Positions 11,830 through 23,434 of a stretch of DNA of 64,000 nucleotides are shown here, piece after piece (positions within the stretch are counted from its first letter, which is position 1; every line of letters starts with the position of its first letter). The translations under genes were made by a program, and so were the position numbers. The stretch is from Nyssa sinensis. Taxonomy: Eukaryota > Streptophyta > Magnoliopsida > Cornales > Nyssaceae. Below the pieces are notes generated by a model. That model had not been told where the DNA came from and ran no database searches. It worked only from the letters and a program-made list of their open reading frames with translations. The stretch lies in NCBI GenBank assembly GCA_008638375.1, contig CM018038.1:16938985-17002984 (forward strand), read 5' to 3'.

Positions 11830-12253
11830 ATGTCTTTAGAAGCTGCTGTTTATCCGGTGATGATTGACGATCTTCAGTCCGAGTTGGGAATGATTAAACT
11901 GTGGCTGAGAGCCATCCAATCCTTTGCTTCTGTCTCCAAGGAAGGATTAAAGGAGGAAAAGATCTCCTTGTCCACCTTAGCATCCGGTCGGGATTTCTTC
12001 GCTTGGAGGTGGGCCCTCCTTGATTCAACCGAGACCTGGGGTATTGATGATGAGGACAATGGTGGGATGCCTCCTCCCCTTTTTGTCTTGGCAGAGACCT
12101 TTGCTCAAGCTGGCTTGGGTGTCGTGCCGAATTTGAGGAAAACGAAGGCAGAGAATGGAGGTTTCATGAGACCCAGAGCCCTCATCCTCCGTTGGTATTG
12201 ATGCCAGCGACAGTGATGATGAAATGGCTTGGGTACTTGATGATACAGACTAG
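11830..12253 (+). pseudogene. Second plus-strand ORF of element A, unknown function, frameshifted at the end
   Basis: ATG 11830 opens a 123-codon frame ending at 12201 (starts MSLEAAVYPVM). Near 12170 another frame continues with an acidic tail, DASDSDDEMAWVLDDTD, to a TAG at 12251. A single small indel probably moved the true C-terminus out of frame. I see no recognisable domain. The N-terminal part is rich in Leu, Glu and Ser and may be helical. A plus-strand AATAAA sits at 12469. The unit follows its own promoter-like block, so it looks like a separate gene acquired or duplicated inside this retrotransposon, but no homolog is identified. Confidence 0.5.
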
Positions 12254-12889
12254 GGTTCAGGGTTCCTTCTTTTCAAAGGGGAGCCGGTGATGGCGGTAAT
12301 GGTGGTTTGGAACTCTGGCCCCTTTCCCCTGAACTGGAAAGATTCGAGGAAGATAGCCATGCTGTTGCAAAACAAAATGATGTCTTGCCTGAAGTTTGTT
12401 GTAACTTCTGTGTTGTGCTTTGTTTCCTTACCAGTCTTCTTGTACTGATGTAACTTTTATGGATTATCAATAAAATTGGATTCATTTTCCTTAATTCTGA
12501 TGTACCTTTTGATTGGACGTGTTCTTTTGGAGTTAAAACACCTTTTCAAGCACTGCTGATAACTATTTTTCATCAATAGTTCTGTTTGTATGTTCTGGTA
12601 GTAGACCAAAGAAACTTACATAACACTTGCGCCTCAAACTAAAGTACTTTGAGCTGCGATAGATGCTAAGCGGACTCGGTGTTGTAGTGCTTTTGCTCGG
12701 TAGTACATAAGCCAAGTAATCTAAGAATCAGCTCTAAAGGGCAGCCTTTTGAGTAATTCGTAATAATCAGAGTAAATATGCTGTGATAACAGCTATGTCT
12801 GCCGATCTAAGAAACTTGTGCAAATAATAATAATTAGAAAGTAGTTGAGAATATCGAAACTTCTGCCTTTAGATGGACTGAATCATTGG

Positions 12890-13372
12890 GTTTGGACACT
12901 TGCTGGACCAGACCATGAGGTTTGTACATTTAACGGACCAGACCATGAGGTCTGTACATTTAGAGATGGACCAGATTCTGAAGGTCTGTGTATTAGAGAT
13001 AGACCAAACTCTTGAAGGTTTGTGCATTTAGAGATGGACCAGACTCTAAAGGTCTGTGCATTAGAGATGGACCAGACTCTGAAGGTCTGTGCATTTAGAG
13101 ATGGACCAGACTCTGAAGGTCTGTGCATTTATAGATGGACCAGACTCTGAAAGTCTGTGCATTTAGAGATGGACCAGACTCTGAAGGTCTGTGCATTTAG
13201 AGATGGACCAGACTCTAAAGGTCTGTGCATTTAGAAATGAACCAAACTCTAAAGGTCTGTGCATTAGAGATGGACCAAACTCTGAAGGTCTGTGCATTTA
13301 GAGATGAACCAGACTCTAAAGGTCTGTGCATTTAGAGATGGACCAGACTCTGAAGGTCTGTGCATTTGGAGG
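12890..13372. repeat. Minisatellite inside element A (~32-38 bp units)
   Basis: About 13 imperfect tandem units built on ATGGACCAGACTCTGAAGG and TCTGTGCATTTAGAG. Each unit contains the inverted pair CCAGACTCTGAAGGTCTG. It lies between the plus-strand genes and the end of pol. Tandem repeats in this untranslated part are common in Tat and Ogre elements. There are no spacers of constant length with unique sequence, so it is not CRISPR-like. Confidence 0.9.
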
Positions 13373-13410
13373 TAAACATTTTATGGAGGTATTTAAAAAA
13401 AAGAAAACCT

Positions 13411-16400
13411 TTATTGATAATACTTCCGTAAATGTTCTACATTCCAAGGTCTAGGAATAGGTTTCCCAGCCATGTCCTCTAGCCAATAAGTGGTAGGCCA
13501 ACAACCTTTGTTACTTTGTAGGGGCCTTCCCAGTTGGGCGATAACTTTCCCATAGTGGGATCCTTAGTGTTTGGAAAAGCTCTTCTCAAGACAAGGTCTC
13601 CAACTTGAAAGCTGACGGTCCTGAGCCCCACTTTGGAATTGTTGGCCATTCTATGCTGATAGGCTTCCATCCTGATCCTAGCTTGATCCCTCTTTTCTTC
13701 AAGCAAGTCCAAATTTTCTGCAAGTTGTTGATCATTACTCCTTTGGTCGAAGGCTTCAGTTCTCAAGGTTGGCATACCGATCTCAACAGGGATCATTGCT
13801 TCTATGCCATAAACGAATGAGAAAGGAGTTTCAGAGGTTGGTGTTCTTCTGGTTGTTCTGTAGGCCCAGAGAGCACCAGGAAGCTCTTCCACCCATCTTC
13901 CTTTGGCTTGCTCCAACCTTTTCTTCAGTGCATCAAGGATTGTTCAGTTGGTGACCTTTGCTTGCCCATTTTCTTGTGGATGGCCTAGAGAAGCAAAATG
14001 TTGTCTGATGTGGAGATTTTCACAAAATTTCTTGAAGACTTTGCTAGTGAACTGCGTTCCATTATCAGAGATGATCACTCGTCGTATGCCGAACTTGCAG
14101 ACAACGTTTCTCCAAGTGAAGTTTTCAACTTCCTTTTCTGTGATATGTGTTACAGGTTCAGCTTCAGCCCATTTAGAGAAATAGTCAATGGCTACCAAAA
14201 GATATTTCCTGTTTGGTGTGACTTTAGGTAATGGGCCGACAATGTCCATTCCCCACTGAGCAAAGGGCCAAGGACTAGTAATTGGGATGAGCTCATGATG
14301 GGACTAGTGTTGATAAGGAGCAAACCTTTGGCATTTGTCACACTTCTGGACGTACTCCTTAGCCTGCTTCAGCAAACTAGGCCAGTAATAGCCTTCTGTT
14401 AGAGCTCGGTGAGCTATTGTTCTTCCCCCATTATGGTTCCCACAAATTCCTTCATGAATTTCTACCAAGACATATTGAAACTCCTCTAGAGTTAAACATT
14501 TCAACAAGGGCTGGGAGTAAGACCTTCTGTAAAGCCTATTGTTTAGGATTAGGTACCGAGCTGCCCTGATTCGACTCTAGGTACTAGAGGATTAGGGTCA
14601 TCCAGTTCTAGGGCTGTTCAGTAGTTTGGACAACCTGAACTTCCTCTATGCTGGGTCTTGGCTGGTGGGAAATCTTTATTGCAGAATCTCCTCCTACCTT
14701 TAGGTGGGAGGCCATGTTCACCAAAGCATCTGCTCTGCAGTTCTGGCTCCTTTCTATTTTCTTGATGGAGAACTTTTGGAAGGAGTGCTTTAAGAAGTTC
14801 ACTAGTTCGGAATACCGAAACATCCTGTCGTCTTTAATGGAGAATTCTCCCAAGACTTGGCTTACCACCAGCTGGGAATCTTAGAAGACCTCAAGGTTTT
14901 GAACCTCGCATTCTAGAGCTAACTTCATGCCTAGGATTAGGGCTTCGTATTCTGCTTCATTATTGGAAGCTCTGAATCCCAAGCTAATTGCTTTCTCTGA
15001 TAAGAGCCCGTTAGGGGACTGCAATACTAGGCCCACTCCAGAACCCTGATCGGTTGATGACCCATCAGTATAGAGCTGCCATGTCCTGAAGTGCCGGGGT
15101 GAATTCAGCAACAAAATCTGCTAAGGCTTGTCCCTTGATAGAATTCCGTGGTACATATGATATGTCAAATTCTCCTAACTCCACAGACCACTTTACTAAT
15201 CTTCCCGAAACCTCAGGTTTCCTCAATATTGACTTTAGGGGATAGACAGTTGGGATTTCAATTGGATGGACTTGGAAATAAGGTCGGAGTTTCCGAGTTG
15301 ATATTACCAAAGCGAAGGCCAACTTTTCAATCTCTGGGTATCTCTTTTCTGTGTCGAGCAATGCCCTACTGACGTAAAATATGGGCTTCTGGACTCCCCT
15401 GTCCTGCCTGACTAATACGGAACTGACTGCGTTCTTAGAGACTGCAAGGTAGAGGAGTAGCTTTTTCCCTTAGACTGGTTTTGACAAGAGCTCTGGAGAG
15501 GCAAGGTATTCCTTCAGTTCTTGAAAGGCTTTTTCACACTCCTCGGTCCATTGTGAAGCTCTGTTACCTTTTAAAGCTCTGAAGAAGGGTAGACAACGAT
15601 CAGTGGACTTGGAGATAAACCTGCTCAGTACTGCGATTTTGCCATTCAGTGCCTGAATGTCTTTCTTGGTTTTTGGTGATTCCAACCCAATTAGAGCCCG
15701 GATCTGAGTGGGGTCTGCCTCGATACCTCTCTAAGAGACAATATATCCCAAGAATTTTCCCTTCGTCACCCCGAAGGTACATTTTGAGGGATTGAGCTTT
15801 ATCTTGTGTTGTTTTAGGATGTCGAAAGTCTGGGATAAGTGCTGGAGGTGGCTACCTTTCTGTAAACTTTTGACCAACATGTCATCAATATAAACCTCCA
15901 TGGTGCTGCCGATCAGTGGGCTGAACATCTTATTGACCAAACGCTGGTATGTGGCCCCAGCATTCTTTAAGCCGAACAGCATTACTCTGTAGCAATAGAG
16001 ACCTCGTTCGGTTATGAATGTTGTCTTCTCCTAGTCTAGAGGGTACATTTGGATTTGGTTATACCCAAAATAGGCATCCATGAAACTCATGAGTTCATGC
16101 CCTGTAGTAGCGTCAACCAGCTGGTCTATTCTTGGTAGTGGAAAGCTATCTTTGGGGCAAGCTTTATTGAGGTCTGTGTAGTCAACACAGACCATCCACT
16201 TGCCATTTTTCTTTTTGACCAAAACGGTATTGGCCAGCCAGTCTGGGTAGAATACTTTATGTATCATCCTTGCCTTTAACAGCCTCTGGACCTCCTTATT
16301 TATGATCTGATGCCACTTTAAAGCAAGCGGCCTTCTTTTTTGTCTTACTGGTGGGTGGTCTGGATCTACCATCAGTTTGTGAGTTATGAGGTTTGAATCT

Positions 16401-16681
16401 ATACCCTCCATGTCTTTGGTCTCCCATGCAAACACAGAGAGATTGTCTCTCAAAAATCTTATTATCTCCTCTTGCTCGGCATGTGTCAGGTCTAGACCAA
16501 TGTACAAATAGTGCCCTTCAAATTCTGAGCTAACTAATACTTTGATGGGTTCCTCAATTGGTTTGGCCCTGCTATCCCGTCCTCTTGGGCTTAGGGGTTC
16601 CTCAATTCTGGAAGGGCAACCTTTTTTCTCGAGATTGTGGGAGAGAATTGGATCCGCATAGTCCCAAGCATACTGTAATTG
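13411..16681 (-). pseudogene. pol of element A: RT, RNase H, second RNase H, integrase (degraded)
   Basis: RT spans about 16507-15731 and contains VLVKKKNGKW, CVDYTDLNKACPKDSFPLP and the catalytic VYIDDMLV. The RT-linked RNase H region follows to about 15090. A second RNase H starts at about 15084 with LYTDGSS and later has NNEAEYEALI, the Tat-type second domain. Integrase (about 14507-13447) has an HHCC zinc region (GNHNGG..HRALTEGYYWP, then CDKCQ) and the core motifs DIVGP and SDNGTQF. In the third catalytic position the protein reads NGQAKVTN: the expected Glu is Lys, a G-to-A change. The terminus reads EHLRKYYQ before a stop at 13411. There are many stops, one shared in position with element B in RT (TAG here after YPLD), and frameshifts. 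No chromodomain. Confidence 0.88.
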
Positions 16682-16687
16682 CTATTT
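16673..16687 (-). promoter_or_regulatory. Candidate leaky stop (UAG-CAA-UUA) between protease and RT, element A
   Basis: The minus strand reads AAATAGCAATTACAG. In the frame leading into RT (QLQYAWDYADP) the TAG is the only stop between here and the RT start. UAG followed by CAA UUA fits the UAG-CAR-YYA readthrough context known from tobamoviruses. Element B has the same 15 bases. A CAG-to-TAG decay change, or use of TTACAG as a 3' splice site, are alternatives. Confidence 0.4.
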
Positions 16688-19057
16688 AGTAGTCTTCTCC
16701 TTGAGCGCAATGGCATGACATTCCCGAGAAGTCAGATGGCACCCTCTGACAGAATAAACAGTCTGGTTGTGGATGCACTTTAAACATTGGCGGAAGGTCG
16801 AGGTGACAGCTTATCTGGTGTAGCCACGGTCTCCCAATTATGACATTGTAAGGAGATTTTGTATTCAGCACCATGTATTCTGAAATTGTGGTTTTCTGTC
16901 CTTCACCTTCCCCTACTATAATTGGCAGGTCAATCCTTCCCAATGGGGTGCTGAGATTACCATCAAAACCTACCATTATGGCAGTGATAGGCTTGACGCT
17001 ATTGTAATTAATTTTCATCTGCTTGAGTGGCTCATAGAACAGTATATTAATAGAACTGCCGGTGTCATCCATAACTCTTCTGATCTCGAAGTTAGCAATC
17101 TTAAGAGTGATGACGAGGGCATCACTGTGAGGGCAGTGTACCCCGGCCAGATCCTACTCTGTGAACTGAATCTCTGGTTCTGGTTTGAGCCTTTTCTCAA
17201 CGTTGGTGATCTGCAAAGTATTCGGGGCAGCTTTTGCCTCCCGAGCATACCTTTTCCTTGCTCTGTTTGACTTCCTGTAACAGGGGTATCTGCATGGAGG
17301 ATGTAAATAACATGGTTGTCCTGCCTTTGAGGCTCATTCCGTCCTTCCCTCTGCTCCTGTCTCTGCTCAGGCCTCTAGTTTGTCCTGTGTTGATGCTTGT
17401 CCTCGCGGAGGTTCTGCCTCCCGTCCTGCTTAACGAACTCCCAAAGACATCCTCTCTTTATGAGTTGCTCAACCTCATGTCTAAGGGACCTGCATGAATT
17501 AGTCGTATGCCCGTGATCCTTGTGGAAATTGCAGTATTTATTTTGGTCCCGAAAATTGGGATCTCCTTTTATTGGTTCTGGCCATCTTAGGTTTTCCTAA
17601 TCTCAGATCTATCGAAGTACCTGAGCCAGTGTAGTGTTCAAAGGAGTAAAGTTAATGAATTCCCTTAATCCAGAATTATAAGTAACCCTGGGTGCCGCTC
17701 TCTTTTCTGGACTCCTGACCCTCTTCTTGCTAGGGTCCCTTTTATGGTCATCCTTCTTATGATCTTCCCTTTTCAGATTGTCCTTCTGGGTTTGCTCTTT
17801 GCTTTTTTGGGACGTGTCGTTAGCTTCTTCCAAGTTGATATATTTCCTGACCGGGTCCATTAATGCAGCCATGTCGGCAGGAGGGCTCTTTGTCAAAGAA
17901 TCCCTAAAACCTCCGTGAGCAAGACCAGAGGTTAGGGCAGTTACGAGGAAACTTGGGCTGCAGTCAGTTATCTCAGTGAGTTCGGCATTGAAGCACGCAA
18001 TGTAAGCTTTGAGGGATTCTTCCTTAGTTTGTTTGACATTCAGCAAGAACTCTGGTCCCTTTCTGAGCCTTCTGCTCGTCATGAACCTGTCCATAAATTG
18101 CCTACCGAGCTCATAGAAGCCGGTAACTGAGTTCGGTGGGAGGTGGTAGAACCATTTTAGGGTGGTACCTTTTAGGCTGGTAATGAAAGTTCAGCACATA
18201 AAGGCATCAAAGGCCCCGTGAAGGGCCATTGTATGCTGATAATGTGATAGATGATCTCTTGGGTCTCCAGTCCCATCATAAACGATGAACTTCGGCACAA
18301 CAAACCTCCTTGGTCTTTCTTCTAACATGATGGCAAGAGTGAATCGGGTGGCGAGTCTTCCGAGCAGCCTGGCCAACTCATCCTGCTCCGGAGGATTCTG
18401 GGCACCTCTCATCGCTACCGTTCGATCCATAGATTCTATAACTTCTTCAACCCTCCGTGGGTCTCTAGGTCGGACTTCTTGTGAACCTTGCCTTACAGCT
18501 TCGGCTTCAAAGTGGTCGGGCTGAGAATGTCCCACAGATTGAGGAGGGTTTTGAAGCTCCCGAACTAGAGGAATTGGTGCCGCTTGGGGCTGAGGCTCCT
18601 GTGGTGCTGGATGTGCTCCCGAAGCCCTTGGAGTTGGGACTCTAGTAGTGCTTCGGTAATGGATGTTAGGGGCAAAGGCTGGCGATCCCTAGCCCGGGGC
18701 TGCTGATGGCTGTGGATCTCTGCCGACGTGAGCAACATTTTGGGGGTGCCCAGGCCAGTTGTTGGGAGCCTCATCATAGGGCTCTTCATTTATAGTGACA
18801 ATAGGGGGTTGCGTCCCTTCAGCAACAACATTGACCGGTGGATTTGGAGGATTTGTCCCTTGATTTCGTGTAAGCATTGCCAGAGTTCTAGATATGGCTA
18901 GTAGTTGTTCTTGCACTAGTTGGTTGTGTCGTTTGATTGACTCAATCTCCTGTCGCATCGGATCAACTGTCGGCCCTCTTGCTCATCCGGCAAGCGACCG
19001 ACGTGGAGAGTTTTGAGGATTTTGAGCAGTTTACCTTGGTCGGAGGTTGGGGGCCAT
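16682..19057 (-). pseudogene. gag-protease of element A (degraded)
   Basis: The likely start is the minus-strand ATG at 19057 (MAPNLRPR, then a stop). A Pro-rich N-terminal part is followed by a retrotransposon gag core (about 18400-17650) with DHLSHYQHTMALHGA, then FYELGRQFMDRF and SRRLRKGPEFL. A basic Lys/Arg/Asp-rich tail comes next, then a C-x2-H-x4-H-x4-C knuckle-like segment (about 17530-17570, YCNFHKDHGHTT). The aspartic protease keeps DDTGSS (near 17070), the active-site DTG, and IIGRPWLH. Several stops and frameshifts break the frame, for example after FDAFMC and after the gag tail. Confidence 0.85.
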
Positions 19058-19115
19058 GGTTCTCCAGTAAGAAGGAGAATAAGTTTGCAAGTAGAGCATT
19101 TGGAGATTTGTCGCT

Positions 19116-19135
19116 TCCCACAGACGGCACCAAAC
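19116..19135 (-). other. Primer-binding site of element A
   Basis: Directly inside the 5' LTR the minus strand reads GTTTGGTGCCGTCTGTGGGA. Element B has the same site with GGCGCC in place of GGTGCC. It resembles the sequence found at the PBS of many Tat-lineage elements. A tRNA-Asp-like primer is my best guess but is not verified. Confidence 0.7.
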
Positions 19136-19685
19136 TGATGCTGCACTTTTTGACTCGCAAGGACTCTAGGCTCCATGACTTGAAGAACACTCAAAAAGGG
19201 GGATCTGAGGGCCACCGGATTGGCTCCGGCGGTAGCCGCTCCGATGCTTAAGTCAATAAACTGAATTGAAAAGACTGTAATAAAAACCAAAGAATGAGCA
19301 TGAAAATAACAGTGTACCTTAGGGTTTTATTTATAGGCTTTATGATTCCCAAGTTGATTAGGATTTGGAGCCGTGAAAGTAGGGATTTAATCATCAGAGA
19401 ATGGTAGTTACCATGTTGAACACTGCTTTTTGAGAGATATCTATGAGTGTCAGTTTCCTTATTGGAGACTGTTTCCGTATCCCTTGCTCGATAGGGGCTT
19501 AAGGCTGTAACGAGGTCTGAACCATAAAGAGCGCTCTAGAGGAGTTTTAGTCTGAGCACGAGTTCTGGAGGTTTAAGTGTATAAGTCTATTCTGTAGGCT
19601 TACCTTGCACTGGATGATCGAACATAATCAGATCTGTAAGCACACGTGTCTCAAGAGGATTGATCTGTCGGTTTGTGTTATATCA
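19136..19685 (-). repeat. 5' LTR of element A (right copy)
   Basis: 550 bp, starting TGATGCTGCAC and ending GTTATATCA. It pairs with the left LTR and is adjacent to the PBS, so it is the 5' LTR of the minus-strand element. The TATAAATA box is preserved on the minus strand. Confidence 0.93.
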
Positions 19686-19974
19686 TTAGCCATTTGAATT
19701 AAATTTGTGTAGAGGAAAGATTAATCTTTTTAATTTTGATAGTATACTTTTTATTGAGAGGCTAAAATGTAGATTTTAAAATTTAGAAGAATATATAATT
19801 GGGGGGTCAAGTTATAATTTTTAAAACATTATTAATATAAGGGAGAAAAAAATACAACTTTCAAACTTTTGAGAGAGGGGGAACCATGCCCCTTTTGGTT
19901 AACTTGCCTTAATACACACTTAAATTTTTATGAAGTGTCAATGGTGGATATGCATAGATGCTAGGGGTTGTGAG

Positions 19975-22632
19975 TAAAGGTGACAAATATTATTTAAATT
20001 CGTCAATTCATCCTAACTCGTCCATTAATTAACAGATATGGATAACTTATTTAGTTAACGGGTCATCAACAAGTTGGGTAATAGAGGAACTCGTCAATTT
20101 AGCAGGTCAATACGGAGTTAAATATAGATGTTTAATGGATTGAGAATGAAAAAATAATAAAATAGTATAAGAATATATATATATATATATATCTCCATTT
20201 GAGAAAGAATAAAATAGTAAAACATATACAACAGATTATAAAATAAAATTAATATTTAGAGAATATAATTCACCATCACCATATACATATATAAAAAATA
20301 CAAATCAGAACCTTGTGATCTAAAGTAAGTTGAATTGGCCTTTGTTAGGAGTTTTGAATATCATTTTTCTCCATAAACAATAATTGGCATATACAAACCA
20401 CATCAGAGATACATGTACAAAAATATAAATTCTTCTTATTAGTCTATATTAATTATTATAAAAAAATTAGAATTTCTTATCACTACTTAAATACATAAAA
20501 AAAATTAATTACATATATATATAATGGTATATATATATATATATATATATGTAGATTACATTATATATATATAGCAGTATTACATATAAACATTAACTAT
20601 ATATGTAATATATATATATATATATTAACTATATATATATATTATACTAGCTATCTATATAATTATAACATATGTTAATTATCAACAAATATATATATAT
20701 ATAATTATTTATTATATACTGATGCTACATTTTTTGGCTCGCAAGGACTCTGGGCTCCACAACCTGTAGAACACTCAAAAAGGGGGATCTGAGGGCCACC
20801 GGATTGGCTCCGGCGGTAGCCGCTCCGATGCTTAAGTCAATAAACTGAATTGAAAAGACTGTAATGAAAGCCAAAGAATGAGCATGATCATAACAGCGTA
20901 CCTTAAGGTTTAATTTATAAGTTTTGCGACTCCTAAGTTGATTAGGATTTGGAGCTGTGAAAGTAGGAATTTGATCATCGGAGAATGGTAGTTACCATGT
21001 TGAACACTACTCTTTGAGAGATATCTGTGAGTGGCAGTTTCCTTGTTGGAGATTGTTTCTGTATTCCTTGCTTTGTAGAGGCTTAAAACAATAACGAGGT
21101 CTGAACCATACAGAGTGCTCTGAGTGAATTTCGTTCAGAGCATGAGTTTTGGAGGATAAGTGCATAAGTGTGCTATGAGGGTTTTGCTTGCTATGGATGA
21201 CCGAGTGTTGTCAGATCTGTAAGCATACGTGTCTCAAGATGATTAGTGTGTCTGTTTGTGGTATGTGATATACCATAAGAAATCAAAAATTAAAAAAAAA
21301 AAAAGAGTTATAGTATAAAAGAATTTCTATCACTAGTGATGGAAGAGAGAAGTGTAAAAAAAAATAGATAAGATAGGAATACAAATTATATACAATTATT
21401 TTTCAAGAGAAACATAACTTTTCTTGTATTTTTTGTGAGGAAATAGAAATGATATTTTCAAAAAGAAAAATAATTATATAGATCCGATTTTTAAAGAGAA
21501 TTTTTTCTTTTTTGCTAACCAAACACTTAATAAATTTTATATTTTTCTATTTCTTTCACTTTCCACTACTTTTCACCCAACTAAACGAAACTTTAGGGTG
21601 GAAAAAAAATAATAGGTTGGATTCGGGTTGGCTAGACCCGTATTTAACTCGTTTAATTACAGGTCAAATATGGGTTCAAACCGTTTTTATCCAACCTGTT
21701 TTCAACCAGTCCAACCCGTTCATTTTGGTCAGCCTAATATATATTTAATGCCGAAATAAATTATATTATCTCGAGAAGGTTGATTTTTTTTATTTTTCAT
21801 TTTTTAGGATTAGATTACTCAATTTTGATGTAAAACAAGTTGTTGAAATCTTTTAGAAGAAATGGTAGTGCTCCACTAGTAAACACAATTTTTTTTTTTC
21901 CTTTTGTTTCCAATAAAAGTCCAATTTATTCATCCTAAAGAATATTATAGTGGAAACAAAAGAAATTTATGTATTGATAGTGATTGGAAGTTCTTTTTTT
22001 CATTATGAAATATCAGTAAATGACTTTCATTTGATTTTTCTTTGATGTTAATATCTTAATATTGCTACTTGCATTATTCTTTTAAAGCTTGAAGGGGCAA
22101 ACCTTTATAAGATAATTTCTAATGAGTGAAGTTATGAAATCCTGTAATTCTAACCAAGTTATGAATGTTTAGAAATAATTATATAAATTTATATACTCTT
22201 GCAAGTTTTGTTTAGGTTTTTAAATAATGTTATTTATCAAAGCAACTATTTAATTTTTTATTAGTTTGACAATTTAGTTGATGCTAGAAAATAAAATGAA
22301 TCCATGAAAGTAATTACCATAAATTTTGTCTAATTAGATCTACTAATAGAGAAATAATTTTTTATTTAATTTGTATTCACAAAAGCTTTAACAGAGAAAC
22401 GTGATGAATTTTGTTAGTCATAGTACTTGATTGCGATGTGATAATTTTAGGTAGTGTTTTGCTCCGAAAAAACAATTGGGTAGCGGGTCAAATTCGAGTT
22501 CACCCGACCCATTTATGACTCGACCCATATTCAACTAGATTAATTCGGATTAAACATGAGTTCAATTTATTTATGACTCAACCCGTTTACAGCCTATCTA
22601 AACTCACCCAACCCATCCATTTTGCCAGCCAA
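19975..22632. mobile_element. hAT-like non-autonomous repeat, copy 1 (host of a solo LTR)
   Basis: The left end reads TAAAGGTGACAAA; the right end, reverse-complemented, gives TTGGCTGGCAAA. They are flanked by imperfect 8-bp repeats GTTGTGAG (19967-19974) and GTTGTGGC (22633-22640). Subterminal zones are packed with ACCCG/CGGGT words (ACCCGTTTA, GGGTCAAAT), a habit of plant hAT derivatives. The interior matches a second copy at about 46610-48013 over long stretches. No transposase is visible. Several (TA)n tracts lie at 20175-20192 and 20528-20700. A solo LTR (20720-21268) is inserted in it. Confidence 0.6.
20720..21268 (-). repeat. Solo LTR of the element-A family
   Basis: 549 bp, clearly homologous to element A's LTRs from TGATGCTACAT to GTGGTATGTGA (the usual terminal CA is changed to GA). 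It is flanked by a perfect TSD TATAC (20715-20719 and 21269-21273). No internal sequence remains, so it formed by LTR-LTR recombination. Confidence 0.9.
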
Positions 22633-22640
22633 GTTGTGGC

Positions 22641-23431
22641 CTCCCAAACTTTTTGAGTTTTGATTTTTCATTTCTGCTTTTGTATAGAAGCTTTTTTAAA
22701 AATTAAAAATTACCACTCCATAATTTTTTATATTTTTATAAGAGGAGTCTTAAAATTTTAGTTTTAAATTTTTTATATTTTTATAAGAGCAAATAAAATG
22801 ATAAGCAACTTAGGCATATACATTTTTTTTAAAATACAGAATATATATATATATATATATATATATATCTTCAAAATTACTTTTTAAGACATTTCCATCA
22901 AATTGGTTCTACTTCTTCAATAATCACTTCTTATTCAATGGGTTTTCATAAATATTCACTTTTTTCAAAATGAAAACTAGTGTCAAATACGGCTTTAGTC
23001 AGTGGCCTTGTCATAATTGGAATAATAATTATACCACAATTCCATGAAAATTAAGATAAAAATTATGCACCATTTAGGTTGTGATCTAACTTTGATTATT
23101 AAATAAATAAAAATTTAAATAGTTAATTATAATTCAAATTATTTGGTAAAAAACATGTCTAAATAATATGTTATAATTAAACGGATTGTTTTCAATTTTT
23201 ATTATTAGAGTTAAACATGTATATGTTCAAAAAAAAGTTAACCTAAAAGTTAATTATGATTTAAATATTTGTTTTTCCTTGATTTTGATTAATTCATTTG
23301 TTACTTAAACAATTACAAATTATCTAGTTAATTAAACAATTTATGTTTGGCTAAATTATACTGATTTTTTCAAATAATTATGACAATCATACTAATTTTT
23401 CATGAGATTTATAAAATTACATTAACCTCTC
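22641..23431. other. AT-rich spacer with (AT)n tract
   Basis: No gene seen. An (AT)n microsatellite is at about 22842-22868. The rest is AT-rich with short direct repeats such as TTTTATATTTTTATAAGAG near 22728-22790. Confidence 0.5.
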
Positions 23432-23434
23432 TTA

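Larger units (their letters stand above)
8443..19685 (-). mobile_element. Full-length Tat-lineage Ty3/gypsy LTR retrotransposon (element A)
   Basis: An 11,243-bp element in minus orientation, bounded by 5-bp direct repeats TTAGC (8438-8442 and 19686-19690). Both LTRs begin TG and end CA. Domain order on the minus strand is gag, aspartic protease, RT, RNase H, a second RNase H, integrase. A plus-strand gene region and a minisatellite lie between integrase and the 3' LTR. Two RNase H domains, no chromodomain and the oppositely oriented extra gene are hallmarks of the Tat lineage (Grande, RIRE2, Retand and relatives). A by-eye LTR comparison gives about 43 differences in 550 positions, mostly transitions, so it is older than element B. 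All coding regions carry stops or frameshifts, so the copy is not autonomous. Confidence 0.95.

Noticed and set aside
12883..13128. Repetitive open frame on the minus strand (HRPSESGPSL-type repeats)
   Set aside because: It is the minisatellite of element A translated; frame and unit lengths vary, and no start or domain supports a gene.
12890..13372. Possible CRISPR-like array
   Set aside because: Units are contiguous tandem repeats with no unique spacers, inside a plant retrotransposon.
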